Assembly (NCBI RefSeq): GCF_000473245.1
Contig: NC_022524.1
Coordinates: 706,501 to 770,500, forward strand
Direction of reading: 5' to 3'
Length of the DNA: 64,000 nt
Source of the DNA: Bacillus infantis NRRL B-14911
Lineage (GTDB): Bacteria; Bacillota; Bacilli; Bacillales; Cytobacillaceae
A program made the translations under genes and the position numbers. Position 1 is the first letter of the stretch, and every line of letters starts with the position of its first letter. This document shows, in pieces, positions 1-8,618 of this stretch. A model generated the notes under the pieces. That model searched no databases, was not told the DNA's origin, and saw only the letters and a program-made list of their open reading frames with translations.

Positions 1-247
1 AAAAATCCCTCAACGTCTTCATATTCTTGTTCTCTTTGTTAAGTTTGGGCAGGATATATTAGTACAATAATTTATAGAAATTATTACTAATGGTGGAGTA
101 CTTACATGGCAACCACAAAAAAAGCAAGGACTCAATAATCCGCAAACTTTAGATTTTATTAGCCATACTATTAATTACAAGATATTACTTGTTTTTACGG
201 ACACGAAAAACTAATCTAGAAAACAAAAACACAGTGCCATTTAATAT

Positions 248-496
248 ATGGGAAGACTTCCTTATCTAGCACACGATTTAGAAAAAGAATATCCTATGTT
301 TTTCAAATGGCAGCTTTTAGACTATAAATCTTTAACTTTTGACGATTCTACTATTCTAGATTTGTATTTAGTAATGAAAGAAGCGTCTATTATAAAAGGG
401 AATAGTCTACTTGAAACAAGTAAGCCGGAAAAAAGAGAGAGGGTAAAAATCAAAAAATACTTTTTCTTAGAGGGAAGGAGACAGAAGTACAGTTAG
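248..496 (+). CDS. hypothetical 82-aa protein, possibly a gene remnant
   Basis: No family is recognised. The product is charged (Lys/Glu-rich) with a very basic C-terminus and no membrane segment. There is no convincing ribosome binding site before the ATG, so this may be the 3' end of a decayed gene. In its favour, a stem-loop with a T run begins at the stop codon. The preceding 247 bases hold nothing recognisable. Confidence 0.3.
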   Translation: MGRLPYLAHDLEKEYPMFFKWQLLDYKSLTFDDSTILDLYLVMKEASIIKGNSLLETSKPEKRERVKIKKYFFLEGRRQKYS

Positions 497-522
497 TCTG
501 ACGAAAACTAGCTGCTTTTTTC
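490..522 (+). terminator. intrinsic terminator
   Basis: Stem CAGTTAGT (490-497) pairs with ACTAGCTG (507-514) with one G-T wobble, followed by CTTTTTTCTT. A diverged copy of the same element occurs near 8047-8075, as part of the duplication described under 8035-8505. Confidence 0.6.
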
Positions 523-535
523 TTGGTTAAATGTT

Positions 536-823
536 TTAGCTGATTTCAAAAAGGAGCTTGTTCAAAACCCGTCTCGAGAACAATAGTGAAGAGGATCTTC
601 CGTAAGCGTCCAGGTATAGCTCTCGAAGTGCCTTCCTTAAAGCACTGTTCTCATTGTCATCGTCCACTCCAATCCCTATACAGTCTTTGTAGGGCGAAGA
701 ATCCTGGCAAATAGTTGCTGTTACTTTGTAATGAGAAGGGAATTGCAGAAGCTCAACTTCTACCTCATCTCCGTGCTCGTTTTTTATCCTTACAACTCGA
801 GAATTTCGATATTCAGTTACCAA
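536..823 (-). CDS. hypothetical 95-aa protein beside the XRE gene
   Basis: No family is recognised. The TTG at 823 is preferred over an upstream TTG at 883 because it has an AAAGGGG ribosome binding site 8 bases upstream; this gives a product of about 95 residues. The visible sequence has a beta-rich N-terminal half and a helical C-terminal half (ALRKALRELYLDAYG). It lies downstream of the XRE regulator on the same strand. A heavily decayed second copy lies at about 8100-8400, so this gene and the regulator moved or duplicated as a block. Confidence 0.5.
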   Translation of the reverse strand: MVTEYRNSRVVRIKNEHGDEVEVELLQFPSHYKVTATICQDSSPYKDCIGIGVDDDNENSALRKALRELYLDAYGRSSSLLFSRRVLNKLLFEIS

Positions 824-1002
824 CGATATTCCCCTTTCAATGATTAAATTTATTTTGCAGCTCGTTCTAATGAACAATCTCAACTAAATGACGGCATATC
901 GCAACTATCAACCCAGATATAAGGGGCATTGTGAAGGTACTCAACAGGAGTAAATGATATTAGTTACATTTACTCCTCAATCACTCAACATTGCCGCAGT
1001 TG

Positions 1003-1248
1003 TTATTTCTCTTCCAGGTCACTATTTTCCTCAGCTATCTTTATTAATTCCCAAGTCTTCAATCCAAATGCCTTCGCGATTGATGCTGTACCAGCGCCGA
1101 GGCTGGGGTCAATATGGTTTTGTTCCACTTTGCTTATGTACTCGCGTGAATAGCCGGTTAATCCAGCGAGGTCCTCCTGGCTGAGTTTCTGCTCGGCTCT
1201 TAACCGTTTGATTGTGCTCCCGATGTAAAGGATTTGCTCTTTGTCCAA
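1003..1248 (-). CDS. XRE-family HTH regulator, controller (C-protein)-like
   Basis: A small cytoplasmic helix-turn-helix protein of about 81 residues. The HTH is visible as IKRLRAEQKLSQEDLAGLTG followed by YSREYISKVEQN. The TTG at 1248 is chosen because AAGGAG lies about 9 bases upstream; a GTG at 1299 lacks such a site. Length and architecture match the controller proteins of restriction-modification systems, which time nuclease expression after methylase expression, but other small XRE regulators look the same. A perfect 14-bp palindrome about 55 bases upstream is a likely operator. Part of the gene is repeated, decayed, next to the C5 methyltransferase (about 8455-8505). Confidence 0.8.
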   Translation of the reverse strand: MDKEQILYIGSTIKRLRAEQKLSQEDLAGLTGYSREYISKVEQNHIDPSLGAGTASIAKAFGLKTWELIKIAEENSDLEEK

Positions 1249-1301
1249 AGGAAATTTCTCCTTTTTACAGTAATTACATAACTGAGCAGGCAGAAACACT
1301 A

Positions 1302-1315
1302 TGAACTATAGTTCA
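1302..1315 (-). promoter_or_regulatory. perfect 14-bp palindrome, putative operator of the XRE gene
   Basis: TGAACTATAGTTCA is a perfect inverted repeat 54-67 bases upstream of the chosen XRE start. Position and symmetry suit autoregulation by a dimeric HTH controller protein. The operator role is inferred. Confidence 0.5.
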
Positions 1316-1528
1316 CAAAAGATATGAAATTTTATAAAGTGGATGTTTTTTATCACGGGAAGGTCTGTTTTACATGATATCGAAGGTGTGACCACACATT
1401 TATGAAGGATTGGGATGCTAGTTTTAAATCAATTTTGGTTATAAGGCATAAGAGGAGAGGTCGGCCTTTTACCAGGATGGAGTTCTGGAAAGGCAATTAG
1501 TTTATACTTCATTATTGCTCAATAAAAA

Positions 1529-1560
1529 GGGTGCGATTTCCTTATTGAAGAAACGCACCC
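1529..1560 (-). terminator. intrinsic terminator (runs toward the XRE gene)
   Basis: On the minus strand a 7-bp stem GGGTGCG/CGCACCC is followed by TTTTTATT, about 60 bases past the stop of the nuclease gene at 1622-2542. It should end that transcript. The rest of 1316-1621 shows nothing else. Confidence 0.75.
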
Positions 1561-1621
1561 CATAGTGAAGAATATTTATATTTTCTTTCTTTCATTTATT
1601 CCGCCCCAAAGTTCTAGAGGA

Positions 1622-2542
1622 TTACTCACCAACCATACCGTCGCCATCACGATCGTCCATATAAGGGTATAACCAATGATCACTCGTAATCGGCATACTA
1701 AAACCTGCTGCCTTTGCTTCTTTAATCGTCACCTGTCCATTACCGTTTGTGTCAACACTAGAGATATCACCGCTTGTGTTTGTAGTGGTTGTTTCGGAAG
1801 GCTCACTGCTTGTTAAACCTAGTGATTCGTTTACTTCATCAGGGTTCACATTTTCAAATGTATCAACGATCTCATTACCCATTAAAGTATAGGTATACTG
1901 ATAACTTGAAGGAATCTGCGTTTCCGTATTCGGATATGTGATAATGGCTTCAAAATTAGTAGCTCCACCTGCCTTACGAATCGCATCTTCCATATAAGCT
2001 TGATCGCCGTGTCTGTTGAGCGTACTATCCTGTGGAGTAATATTATAAGCATTTGATACTCCGCCAAGAGAATCAGCAATGATATGACCTTCATCTAAAA
2101 CGTCACTTTCGACACCAGGAACCTTTGCTTCATCAGAATAGTACCTTCCAGACGATGATACAGGTTCGGTACTGTCATCTTGCAATATGATTTCGTCAGC
2201 AATGACACGTACTAGCTGCCCGTATTCATTCGTAAATGCCCAATATTCCCGGTCCCCATAACCAATGTCAACGACGACTTTGGATTCACGATAACCAGAT
2301 ACATCACCGCCATCAACCTCAATAAGTTCGTATCCTGAGAAAAGTTCATTATTAGATTGGGTGGATGTTTCCTTGCCAGCTGGAACACTTGCCGTTTTCT
2401 CAGCTTCTGGTTTAACAGTAACTGTAGTTTCTTCTTGTGGAACTTTATCTGCATTTGTATTGGATGCATCTTCTGGGTTGGTACAACCAGCCATGAAGAT
2501 GATCGTTAAAAGTGAGATTAGATAGTTCATTTTCTTTATCAT
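1622..2542 (-). CDS. secreted DNA/RNA non-specific endonuclease, lipoprotein
   Basis: A 306-residue exported nuclease. The N-terminus is a lipoprotein signal (ISLLTIIFMAGC, lipobox Cys at about residue 20), then a Thr/Glu/Lys-rich linker to about residue 70. The catalytic domain spans about 75-235; its DEGHIIADSLGG segment resembles the DRGH metal/catalytic motif of the NucA/EndA beta-beta-alpha nucleases and is followed by the expected Asn-rich stretch (NAYNITPQDSTLN). The last 40 residues (DTNGNGQVTIKEA ... DRDGDGMVGE) look like an excalibur-type calcium-binding motif. It probably degrades DNA at the outer membrane face. The GC content is close to that of its neighbours. Family assignment is good; the physiological role is not visible. 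Confidence 0.85.
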   Translation of the reverse strand: MIKKMNYLISLLTIIFMAGCTNPEDASNTNADKVPQEETTVTVKPEAEKTASVPAGKETSTQSNNELFSGYELIEVDGGDVSGYRESKVVVDIGYGDREYWAFTNEYGQLVRVIADEIILQDDSTEPVSSSGRYYSDEAKVPGVESDVLDEGHIIADSLGGVSNAYNITPQDSTLNRHGDQAYMEDAIRKAGGATNFEAIITYPNTETQIPSSYQYTYTLMGNEIVDTFENVNPDEVNESLGLTSSEPSETTTTNTSGDISSVDTNGNGQVTIKEAKAAGFSMPITSDHWLYPYMDDRDGDGMVGE

Positions 2543-2748
2543 CTGATTACTCCTCTATGAAAGTTAATTCTTAAGATCTAGGATGTTAACATAGATTAAT
2601 ATTGTTAACCTATTCATATTACCACTAAGTTCCATCTTTTTTTGAGTGGTATATATTTCCGGTTATTTTATGAGAGAAATATAATTACTTTGTGAGGGTT
2701 ATTGAACTGATTTGCCCAATGCTTTAGATTCATTCCTTTACATAAAAA

Positions 2749-2797
2749 GGTGCCTGCCCCAAACACTTGCTAAAGCTTTAGTGGTGGGGCGGGCACC
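2749..2797. repeat. long hairpin, GGTGCCTGCCCC-type dispersed element
   Basis: Arms 2749-2761 and 2785-2797 pair over 13 positions with one mismatch, flanked by A and T runs on both sides, so it can terminate in both directions. A single-arm relative (AAAAAAGGTGCCTGTCCC) occurs near 13628. The element differs from the GCCAAGGGG palindromes elsewhere in the window. Nearby, 2863-2872 is a run of ten G. Otherwise 2543-3189 holds no recognisable gene. Confidence 0.6.
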
Positions 2798-3189
2798 TTC
2801 TTTTATGGATGGAACTTGGATTGACTAATATTTTTACTTTAATTAATAGGTAGATTAGTATTGGGGGGGGGGAGCATGTTCCCGAGGAGGGAGCCTGTTT
2901 TTTACTGCCTTAAAAGCAAGTATAGTCATTTTGCTCCACACATTATCCGATAAATACCAGTTTATCTATAAAATTAGATGTTCTAAAATGAGGTTGAAGT
3001 GGGAGTTGAATCCCTATGGGGATAACTTCCAACAACATTCTCTCCAACACTTATTATATGGAGATTGTGACCCTCATACCCGATACCTTTTGTACTATAG
3101 CATTAATGACTAGGTTAAACACAGGTGATATAATTTATTTATACTACTTAAAGTATTATCAATTATTAAAAATATAGGAGTATATACAT

Positions 3190-3900
3190 ATGTATCGTAG
3201 TAAAGACTTGGTTGTTTCTGCTCAAATTGAAATAGATAATAAAATATCTAAATATAAAGGAATGAAAGTCTCGGAGTTGAAAGAACGTTTGTCTATGCCA
3301 ATGAAGGATAATAAAGCCTCTTTTGTACAGTTAGCTAGGAAGATGATGGGGATAACAAATAACCAGTTTGGTTTATGTGATAATAGGGTTGATGCGGTTT
3401 TAAAGACAGTTCGCTTAACAGGTATGGAAACACCTGCAGAAGCCATGTCATTCATGCCGGTGGACTTCAAAGAATGGTCAGAAGCATCGTCTTGGGAAAG
3501 TTGCTCCCTATACAAGTATTTTAATAAAAAGACACTATTGCTATTTATCTTTCAGCAATATCCCACTGGAAAGCGTGTTGACGACAGTGAAATGACTTTT
3601 TTAGATGCTAAAGTTTGGAAGATGTCAGATTATGATTTAAACCATGGACTTAAAGAAGTCTGGGAACGGGTTCGATACCTAATCAATGCAGATAAATTAG
3701 AAATCACTCCTGTGAAACAAAAAAACGGGAAAATAATAAATAAGAATAATTTGCCATCTGGTAAATTTAACTCACTAGGTCACTTGAGACCCGGCGCAAT
3801 AAATGGTGATGATAAACTACTGTTGCCGACTGGGCAAAGAATTGTAAAACAGAGATTCTGGTTTAATAGTGAATACGTAAAAGAAATTATAGATTTATAG
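3190..3900 (+). CDS. MutH/Sau3AI-fold protein, probably catalytically impaired
   Basis: First gene of a three-gene operon. The 236 residues match the MutH/Sau3AI family along their length: the FVQLARKMMG helix (about 45-54), the LKTVRL strand (71-76), AEAMSF (about 83-88), W-E-S-C-S, and the C-terminal HLRPGA...GQRIVKQRFWFN signature. Against E. coli MutH, two active-site glutamates appear replaced: Glu56 by Arg50, and Glu77 of the ELK triad by Val70. Asp64 and Lys72 remain. It may therefore serve for sequence recognition, like the non-catalytic second MutH domain of Sau3AI. The start has GGAG 10 bases upstream. The next gene follows after 12 bases. The alignment was made by eye. Confidence 0.75.
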   Translation: MYRSKDLVVSAQIEIDNKISKYKGMKVSELKERLSMPMKDNKASFVQLARKMMGITNNQFGLCDNRVDAVLKTVRLTGMETPAEAMSFMPVDFKEWSEASSWESCSLYKYFNKKTLLLFIFQQYPTGKRVDDSEMTFLDAKVWKMSDYDLNHGLKEVWERVRYLINADKLEITPVKQKNGKIINKNNLPSGKFNSLGHLRPGAINGDDKLLLPTGQRIVKQRFWFNSEYVKEIIDL

Positions 3901-3912
3901 GAGACGGATAAA

Positions 3913-5181
3913 ATGGAGAATATCAATTTATTTGATTTGTATAAGAAGGGCTTTGTTAAAGAGGGCGGCCATAATGTTAATGTTCCAATTAAAAAGGCAA
4001 GTGGAGAAAAATATGATGGTAGAACTTACGCTATTCCACTAAAGTACCTCTATTATAATGAACAGAATGGTAGAATAGGGGTTTCACTTTCTGATTACGA
4101 AAGTACTAATGGTCAATTAATACCCGGTCATAACGAAGAATACAATATGGTCATCCAAAATATGTTGGCGTATGCTGACGAAACTACTAAAAAAGATATG
4201 GAAACCTTGCAAAGAGACATTGCCATTAAAGGTCAAGATGAACCTGGTTATGTTTTAAGTGATGGGCGAGTAATTGATGGGAATCGTCGGTTCACAGCAA
4301 AGCGATTACTTGAACAAGACCCTTTAATAACAGAGCAGCAATATTTTGAAGCCGTTATTTTAGATGATTTATCCGTACAAAACCATGATGACCAAAAGAA
4401 AATTAAGTCACTTGAATTGCAAATCCAATTCGGCAAACTTGGAAAAGTTGATTATAACCCAATTGACAGGGCTATTGATGCGTATAAAACAATCGTAAAA
4501 AATAATATTATGAGTGTCGCAGAGTATACTAAGTTTGCTGGACTGACACCGAACGAAGTTAACAAACGAATATTGGAAGCTGAGCTAATTATCAAATTTT
4601 TGGAGTTTGCGAATACGAACCCCGATAACTATGCTCTAGCAAAACAATTAGATTTAGACGGACCGCTCCAAGATATGATTCCTCAATACAAAAAAATAAG
4701 AGATTCAGATAACTTAGAGCAATTATTAAATAGTCTGTTTGCAAAAATCATTCAAATGCGCTCATCCAAAGAAGATTTTAAGGCTGAGTTTAGACAGATA
4801 GTCAAAAATGTTGTCGGTACAAAAAATGAAGAAAAATTTATTGAAGAAATGGAAGATGCAACAGATACGATAGTGGAAGCACTAGATAAAGAAGATGTTA
4901 TAAAGAACAATGTGGATTTATTTTCTACTTTACAAAGTAATCAGGAAGCTGTACAGGCGCTGGCAAAAGTTCAAACAATCACTTCCAATCATTCTGAAAA
5001 GGCGAAGAACTATAAAGAACAAAATAAACCAGTGAAACTCGCTGAAAAAGCATTAAGTAGTATTGAAGCTATTGATAAAAAAATTATTACAGGGCTACCT
5101 AAAAGTGAAATGGCTAAATTACAGAGTAGCTTTGAGAAGTTAAAATCAAAAATCGATGATCTTCTTTCTGAGGAGCGATAA
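3913..5181 (+). CDS. ParB-like nuclease/CTPase-domain protein
   Basis: A 422-residue protein. An N-terminal ParB-like domain (about 30-160) shows the signature GRVIDGNRRFTAKRLLEQ, equivalent to the G-E-R-R box of ParB/Srx proteins. A helix-turn-helix-like stretch follows (MSVAEYTKFAGLTPNEVNKR, about 197-216). The C-terminal 180 residues are helical, charged and partly coiled coil. Chromosome-segregation ParB is unlikely because there is no parA or parS context. In this operon the protein plausibly loads onto DNA as a clamp or recognition factor for the helicase encoded 3 bases downstream. That role is inferred from gene order. Confidence 0.75.
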   Translation: MENINLFDLYKKGFVKEGGHNVNVPIKKASGEKYDGRTYAIPLKYLYYNEQNGRIGVSLSDYESTNGQLIPGHNEEYNMVIQNMLAYADETTKKDMETLQRDIAIKGQDEPGYVLSDGRVIDGNRRFTAKRLLEQDPLITEQQYFEAVILDDLSVQNHDDQKKIKSLELQIQFGKLGKVDYNPIDRAIDAYKTIVKNNIMSVAEYTKFAGLTPNEVNKRILEAELIIKFLEFANTNPDNYALAKQLDLDGPLQDMIPQYKKIRDSDNLEQLLNSLFAKIIQMRSSKEDFKAEFRQIVKNVVGTKNEEKFIEEMEDATDTIVEALDKEDVIKNNVDLFSTLQSNQEAVQALAKVQTITSNHSEKAKNYKEQNKPVKLAEKALSSIEAIDKKIITGLPKSEMAKLQSSFEKLKSKIDDLLSEER

Positions 5182-5184
5182 GTT

Positions 5185-7773
5185 TTGTTAAAGGGTTTGC
5201 AAGGCCGACTTAAATCTAGTTATAATTCAATGATTCAAAATGTAGCAGCGGATTTCTATAATCCAGTTTTGAGTGAATCCATTAGCTATAAACGAGTCAG
5301 TGGCTATTTTTCATGTAAGGCACTTTCAATATATGCTGAAGGATTGGATAGGATTGCAGAAAATGATGGATATATTCAATTCATTATTTCTCAAAATATT
5401 TCAGAAAAAGACTTCGAAACCATTAAAGCTGGATATCGTGAGCGCTCGAAAGGAGAAACCTTAACGCAGACTGATAAACAGCGCTTGGGGAATTTAGCTT
5501 ATCTAATCTCAAAAGGTAAAGCAGATGTGAAATTTGGCTTAGTAAAGAATGGATTGTTCCATACCAAGTGGGGCTTATTTGAAGATGGACAAAAAGATGT
5601 TGTTTACTTTAATGGATCCTTAAATGAGACAGCGAATGCTATAGAGAATAACTTTGATTCATTTGATGTTGATTTCTCATGGGATGTAAGCGTCAATGTC
5701 CGCCAGCGTGTCGAGCAAAAAAAGGAAGAGTTTTCCCGTCTGTGGAATGATGATTATCCTGGTGTGCAAGTGGTCGATGCTACAGAGCTTATTTATCCCT
5801 TACTTCAAGAATTTGATATGGGTAGGATTCAAAGGATACCAAATCCAGAGGAAAATTCAGTTATCTTTGATATGGATGAGGAGCATTTCTTTTTCATTGA
5901 TAAGAGCGATGAAGAAGTAACTTCATTAAAAACGTTTAAGAGTAAATTTAGTTTTTATGTAGATGATGATAAGGGATATCCTTTTTTCAAAGGAGACCTA
6001 ACATATCGGGAGATTGAAAAAATAATTGATTTAGCTAATAAGCAGGCGATTAAACGTCAATTTAACTTTACAGTCTCTTCACGTGTCGATAATTTTATCA
6101 ATGCTCAGAAGTATTCAATTGAAGAATATCGGAAATCTGGATTGACGCTAAAAAACCGTGATAGTCGCTGGGAAGAAGAGTTTACAGAGTTTAAGAGAGT
6201 TGTTGAAGAGGAAGTTGCTCGTCCACTAAAGCCTTTACAACTTCGATCAGCCATGTATATGCTCACTCAAAAAAGAGCCGCAAACTTTTCTGTGCCAGGA
6301 GCTGGAAAAACAGCTATGTTATTGGGCGTCTTTGCTTATCTAAACAGTAAGCAAAAAGGAGAGCCGATAAAGCGAATATTAGTGGTGAGTCCGATTAATG
6401 CATTTTTATCTTGGAAAGATGAATTCCGGGCAGTTTTTCAAACAAAAAAAGAGCCTCGGATACTTAGTATTCATGATCAGTCCATAAATGGTAATAAATA
6501 TGCGTTTGAGGCACAATGGTCATCAGCTAATCTGATATTGATCAACTATGAGTCTTTGCCAAAGTTTAAAGATTCAATAATTAAATGCCTTTCGAATAAT
6601 CCAGATACAATGCTAGTTTATGATGAAGTACATCGTGTAAAAGGTGTACAAGCAAAGCGTGCGATTGCCGCCTTAGAAATAGCAGATAAAGTAGATTATC
6701 GTTATGTTTTAACAGGTACACCCATTCCTAATGGATATTTAGACATTTACAACTTCTTGAATATTTTGTTTAAAAAGGAATATAGCGCTTATTTTGGATT
6801 TGAACAGAGCATGCTGAAAAATCCAGATGGATGGCAAGTTGAAGAAATTAATGAAAAGTTAGCTCCATATTTTTGGAGGACTAGCAAGGAAGATTTAGGG
6901 GTTCCACCAGCGGATTTAGACAATATTATAAAGGTTCCCCCTTCTGAAGAACAACTCCGCCTTGCAGAAATAATTTATTCGACAGCCCAAAACCCATTGG
7001 CAGCCTTGATAAGGATGATTCAATTATCGACTAATCCAGAAATTATAAATCAAGTAATAAATTATAGCGATTTAGGATTTAGTGAATTTGACAGTGGCGA
7101 TAATGATTCTTATGACCAGGTTAGCGCCAAGGTAAGAAAAGAGCTAGAGAATAGTATACACGCTGCAACCATTGGTGAGGTAAGCGAATGGGATTTAGCG
7201 AGTGTAAACTCTCCTAAGTTTGACGCTGGTATTAAACTTGTGATTGATATAGTGAAAAAGCATGGGAAAGTTGTAGTTTGGGGATTATTCGTTAACACTT
7301 TAAATAAGATAACCCGTGTATTAAATGAAAAAGGAATTAATACAAAGGTTATCTATGGTGGTACACCTCGTGAGGAAAGAGAGGATATTATCAATAAATT
7401 TAAAGAGAACACAAATGAAATACAGGTATTAGTTTCTAACCCGAATACTCTAGGTGAGTCAGTATCCCTTCATACCATTGCTCATGATGCCATTTATTTT
7501 GAATACAATTATAATCTCACTTTCATGTTACAGTCTAGAGACCGAATTCATCGACTTGGGCTACCAGAAAGTCAGAGTACAAGGTATTACTATTTAATGA
7601 CAGTCAGTGATAGGGAGATTTATAATTTTATTGACCAAAAGATATATGATAGATTAGCTGAAAAAGAAATGAGAATGAAGGAAGCAATTGATGGAGAGTA
7701 TCTTGTGCCCGAGTTTGTTGATGATGAAATTGAGGAAATGAAGCGGATCATTGAATCAGAACGTCTGTTTTGA
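5185..7773 (+). CDS. PLD-nuclease/SNF2-family helicase fusion
   Basis: An 862-residue protein, the effector candidate of the operon. The N-terminal phospholipase D-like nuclease domain carries an HxK motif at about His126 (FHTKWGLFED) and the downstream NGSLNET and NNFDSFDV elements. The SNF2/DEAD ATPase starts near residue 345: Walker A PGAGKT (about 371-376), motif II YDEVHR (about 480), motif III LTGTPIPNG. The helicase C domain follows (about 690-810), ending in QSRDRIHRLG, the arginine-finger motif VI. The start is TTG with GAGGAG upstream, overlapping the end of the ParB gene's control region by spacing of 3 bases. Such helicase-nucleases translocate on DNA and cut it, as in restriction. 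No methylase is inside the operon; the closest is at 8617-9867 on the opposite strand. Confidence 0.85.
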   Translation: MLKGLQGRLKSSYNSMIQNVAADFYNPVLSESISYKRVSGYFSCKALSIYAEGLDRIAENDGYIQFIISQNISEKDFETIKAGYRERSKGETLTQTDKQRLGNLAYLISKGKADVKFGLVKNGLFHTKWGLFEDGQKDVVYFNGSLNETANAIENNFDSFDVDFSWDVSVNVRQRVEQKKEEFSRLWNDDYPGVQVVDATELIYPLLQEFDMGRIQRIPNPEENSVIFDMDEEHFFFIDKSDEEVTSLKTFKSKFSFYVDDDKGYPFFKGDLTYREIEKIIDLANKQAIKRQFNFTVSSRVDNFINAQKYSIEEYRKSGLTLKNRDSRWEEEFTEFKRVVEEEVARPLKPLQLRSAMYMLTQKRAANFSVPGAGKTAMLLGVFAYLNSKQKGEPIKRILVVSPINAFLSWKDEFRAVFQTKKEPRILSIHDQSINGNKYAFEAQWSSANLILINYESLPKFKDSIIKCLSNNPDTMLVYDEVHRVKGVQAKRAIAALEIADKVDYRYVLTGTPIPNGYLDIYNFLNILFKKEYSAYFGFEQSMLKNPDGWQVEEINEKLAPYFWRTSKEDLGVPPADLDNIIKVPPSEEQLRLAEIIYSTAQNPLAALIRMIQLSTNPEIINQVINYSDLGFSEFDSGDNDSYDQVSAKVRKELENSIHAATIGEVSEWDLASVNSPKFDAGIKLVIDIVKKHGKVVVWGLFVNTLNKITRVLNEKGINTKVIYGGTPREEREDIINKFKENTNEIQVLVSNPNTLGESVSLHTIAHDAIYFEYNYNLTFMLQSRDRIHRLGLPESQSTRYYYLMTVSDREIYNFIDQKIYDRLAEKEMRMKEAIDGEYLVPEFVDDEIEEMKRIIESERLF

Positions 7774-8034
7774 TAGTTGCTTTTATTTTAGGTTAATTAT
7801 CTGAATGACTTTACCAAATAAGTTAGCAATATGTATTCACGTATGATAATTGATTGGTTATTATTAGTAAATTAATTTTTATAAATTGTTTGTTTAGGTA
7901 AAAAAACCTATATTCAATAAAATCAAAAGTGTTTTTCTGGACGATTTCAGACAAAAATTTCCCCTAACCATCTTTTCACGCCGGACGTCATTGGATTTAC
8001 CATGTAGGAGAATAAAATGTGTCTTTTTGATGAG

Positions 8035-8505
8035 GGGACAGAAGCAGTTAGTTCACAGAAAGCTAGCTGCTTTTCTCTTTTGTTTGACTTTTTAAGTAAG
8101 ATTCATAGAAGTAGCTTATTCAAAATCCGTCTGGAGAACAATAGTGAATATGATTTTACGTAAGCGTCCAGGTATAGCTCTCGAAGAGCCCTACTTAAAG
8201 CACTACCTTCATTGTCATTCCACTCCGATTCCTATAAGTCTTTGTAGGACGAAGAATCCTGGCAAATAGTTGCTGTTACTTTGTATTAAGAGGGGGATTG
8301 AAGAATTCCAACTTCCACCTCATCCCCGAGCTCGTTCTTTACCTTACAACTCGAGAATCTCGATATTCACTTATCAACAATAAGACCCCTTTCCATGATT
8401 GAATTTATTTGGAGATATTATCAACCCAGATGTAATGCATTGTAATGGTACTTTGGCAATTGATGCTGTAGCAGCGCCGGGGATGGGTCAATATGGTTTT
8501 GTTTC
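8035..8505 (-). pseudogene. decayed copy of the 95-aa gene and XRE region (478-1130)
   Basis: This stretch repeats 478-1130 in the same orientation. It includes the terminator hairpin, the 95-aa gene region (for example GTAAGCGTCCAGGTATAGCT occurs in both copies) and a short part of the XRE gene. Small indels break the reading frames, and about 140 bases matching 935-1076 are missing. The two copies bracket the MutH-ParB-helicase operon and the nuclease gene. The remaining bases between 7774 and 8588 contain nothing recognisable. Confidence 0.75.
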
Positions 8506-8587
8506 ACCAGAAGTACCTCATTCTCTTTGACATCCTGTACCAGTTTTTCGGAATTTGTATATTTAGTTTATAGAATGAGGGCGAAAT

Positions 8588-8618
8588 AAAAAGACTTGGA
8601 ATTAACCCCAAGTCTTTT
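8588..8618 (-). terminator. intrinsic terminator of the C5 methyltransferase gene
   Basis: An 11-bp stem (AAAAGACTTGG / CCAAGTCTTTT) overlaps the stop codon of the methyltransferase gene and is followed on the minus strand by TTTTTATTTC. Confidence 0.75.

Noticed and set aside
954-1184. 76-aa plus-strand frame opposite the XRE gene
   Set aside because: Shadow of the well-supported XRE regulator on the minus strand.
2863-2872. Run of ten G as a phase-variable promoter tract
   Set aside because: It lies more than 300 bases before the nearest start codon, with no promoter around it; noted only as a homopolymer prone to miscounting.
2931-3113. 60-aa open frame before the MutH operon
   Set aside because: No ribosome binding site, no recognisable protein pattern, and biased by AT-rich sequence.
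3913-5181. Chromosome or plasmid partition ParB
   Set aside because: No ParA and no parS-like sites; gene order points to a defence or DNA-processing operon.
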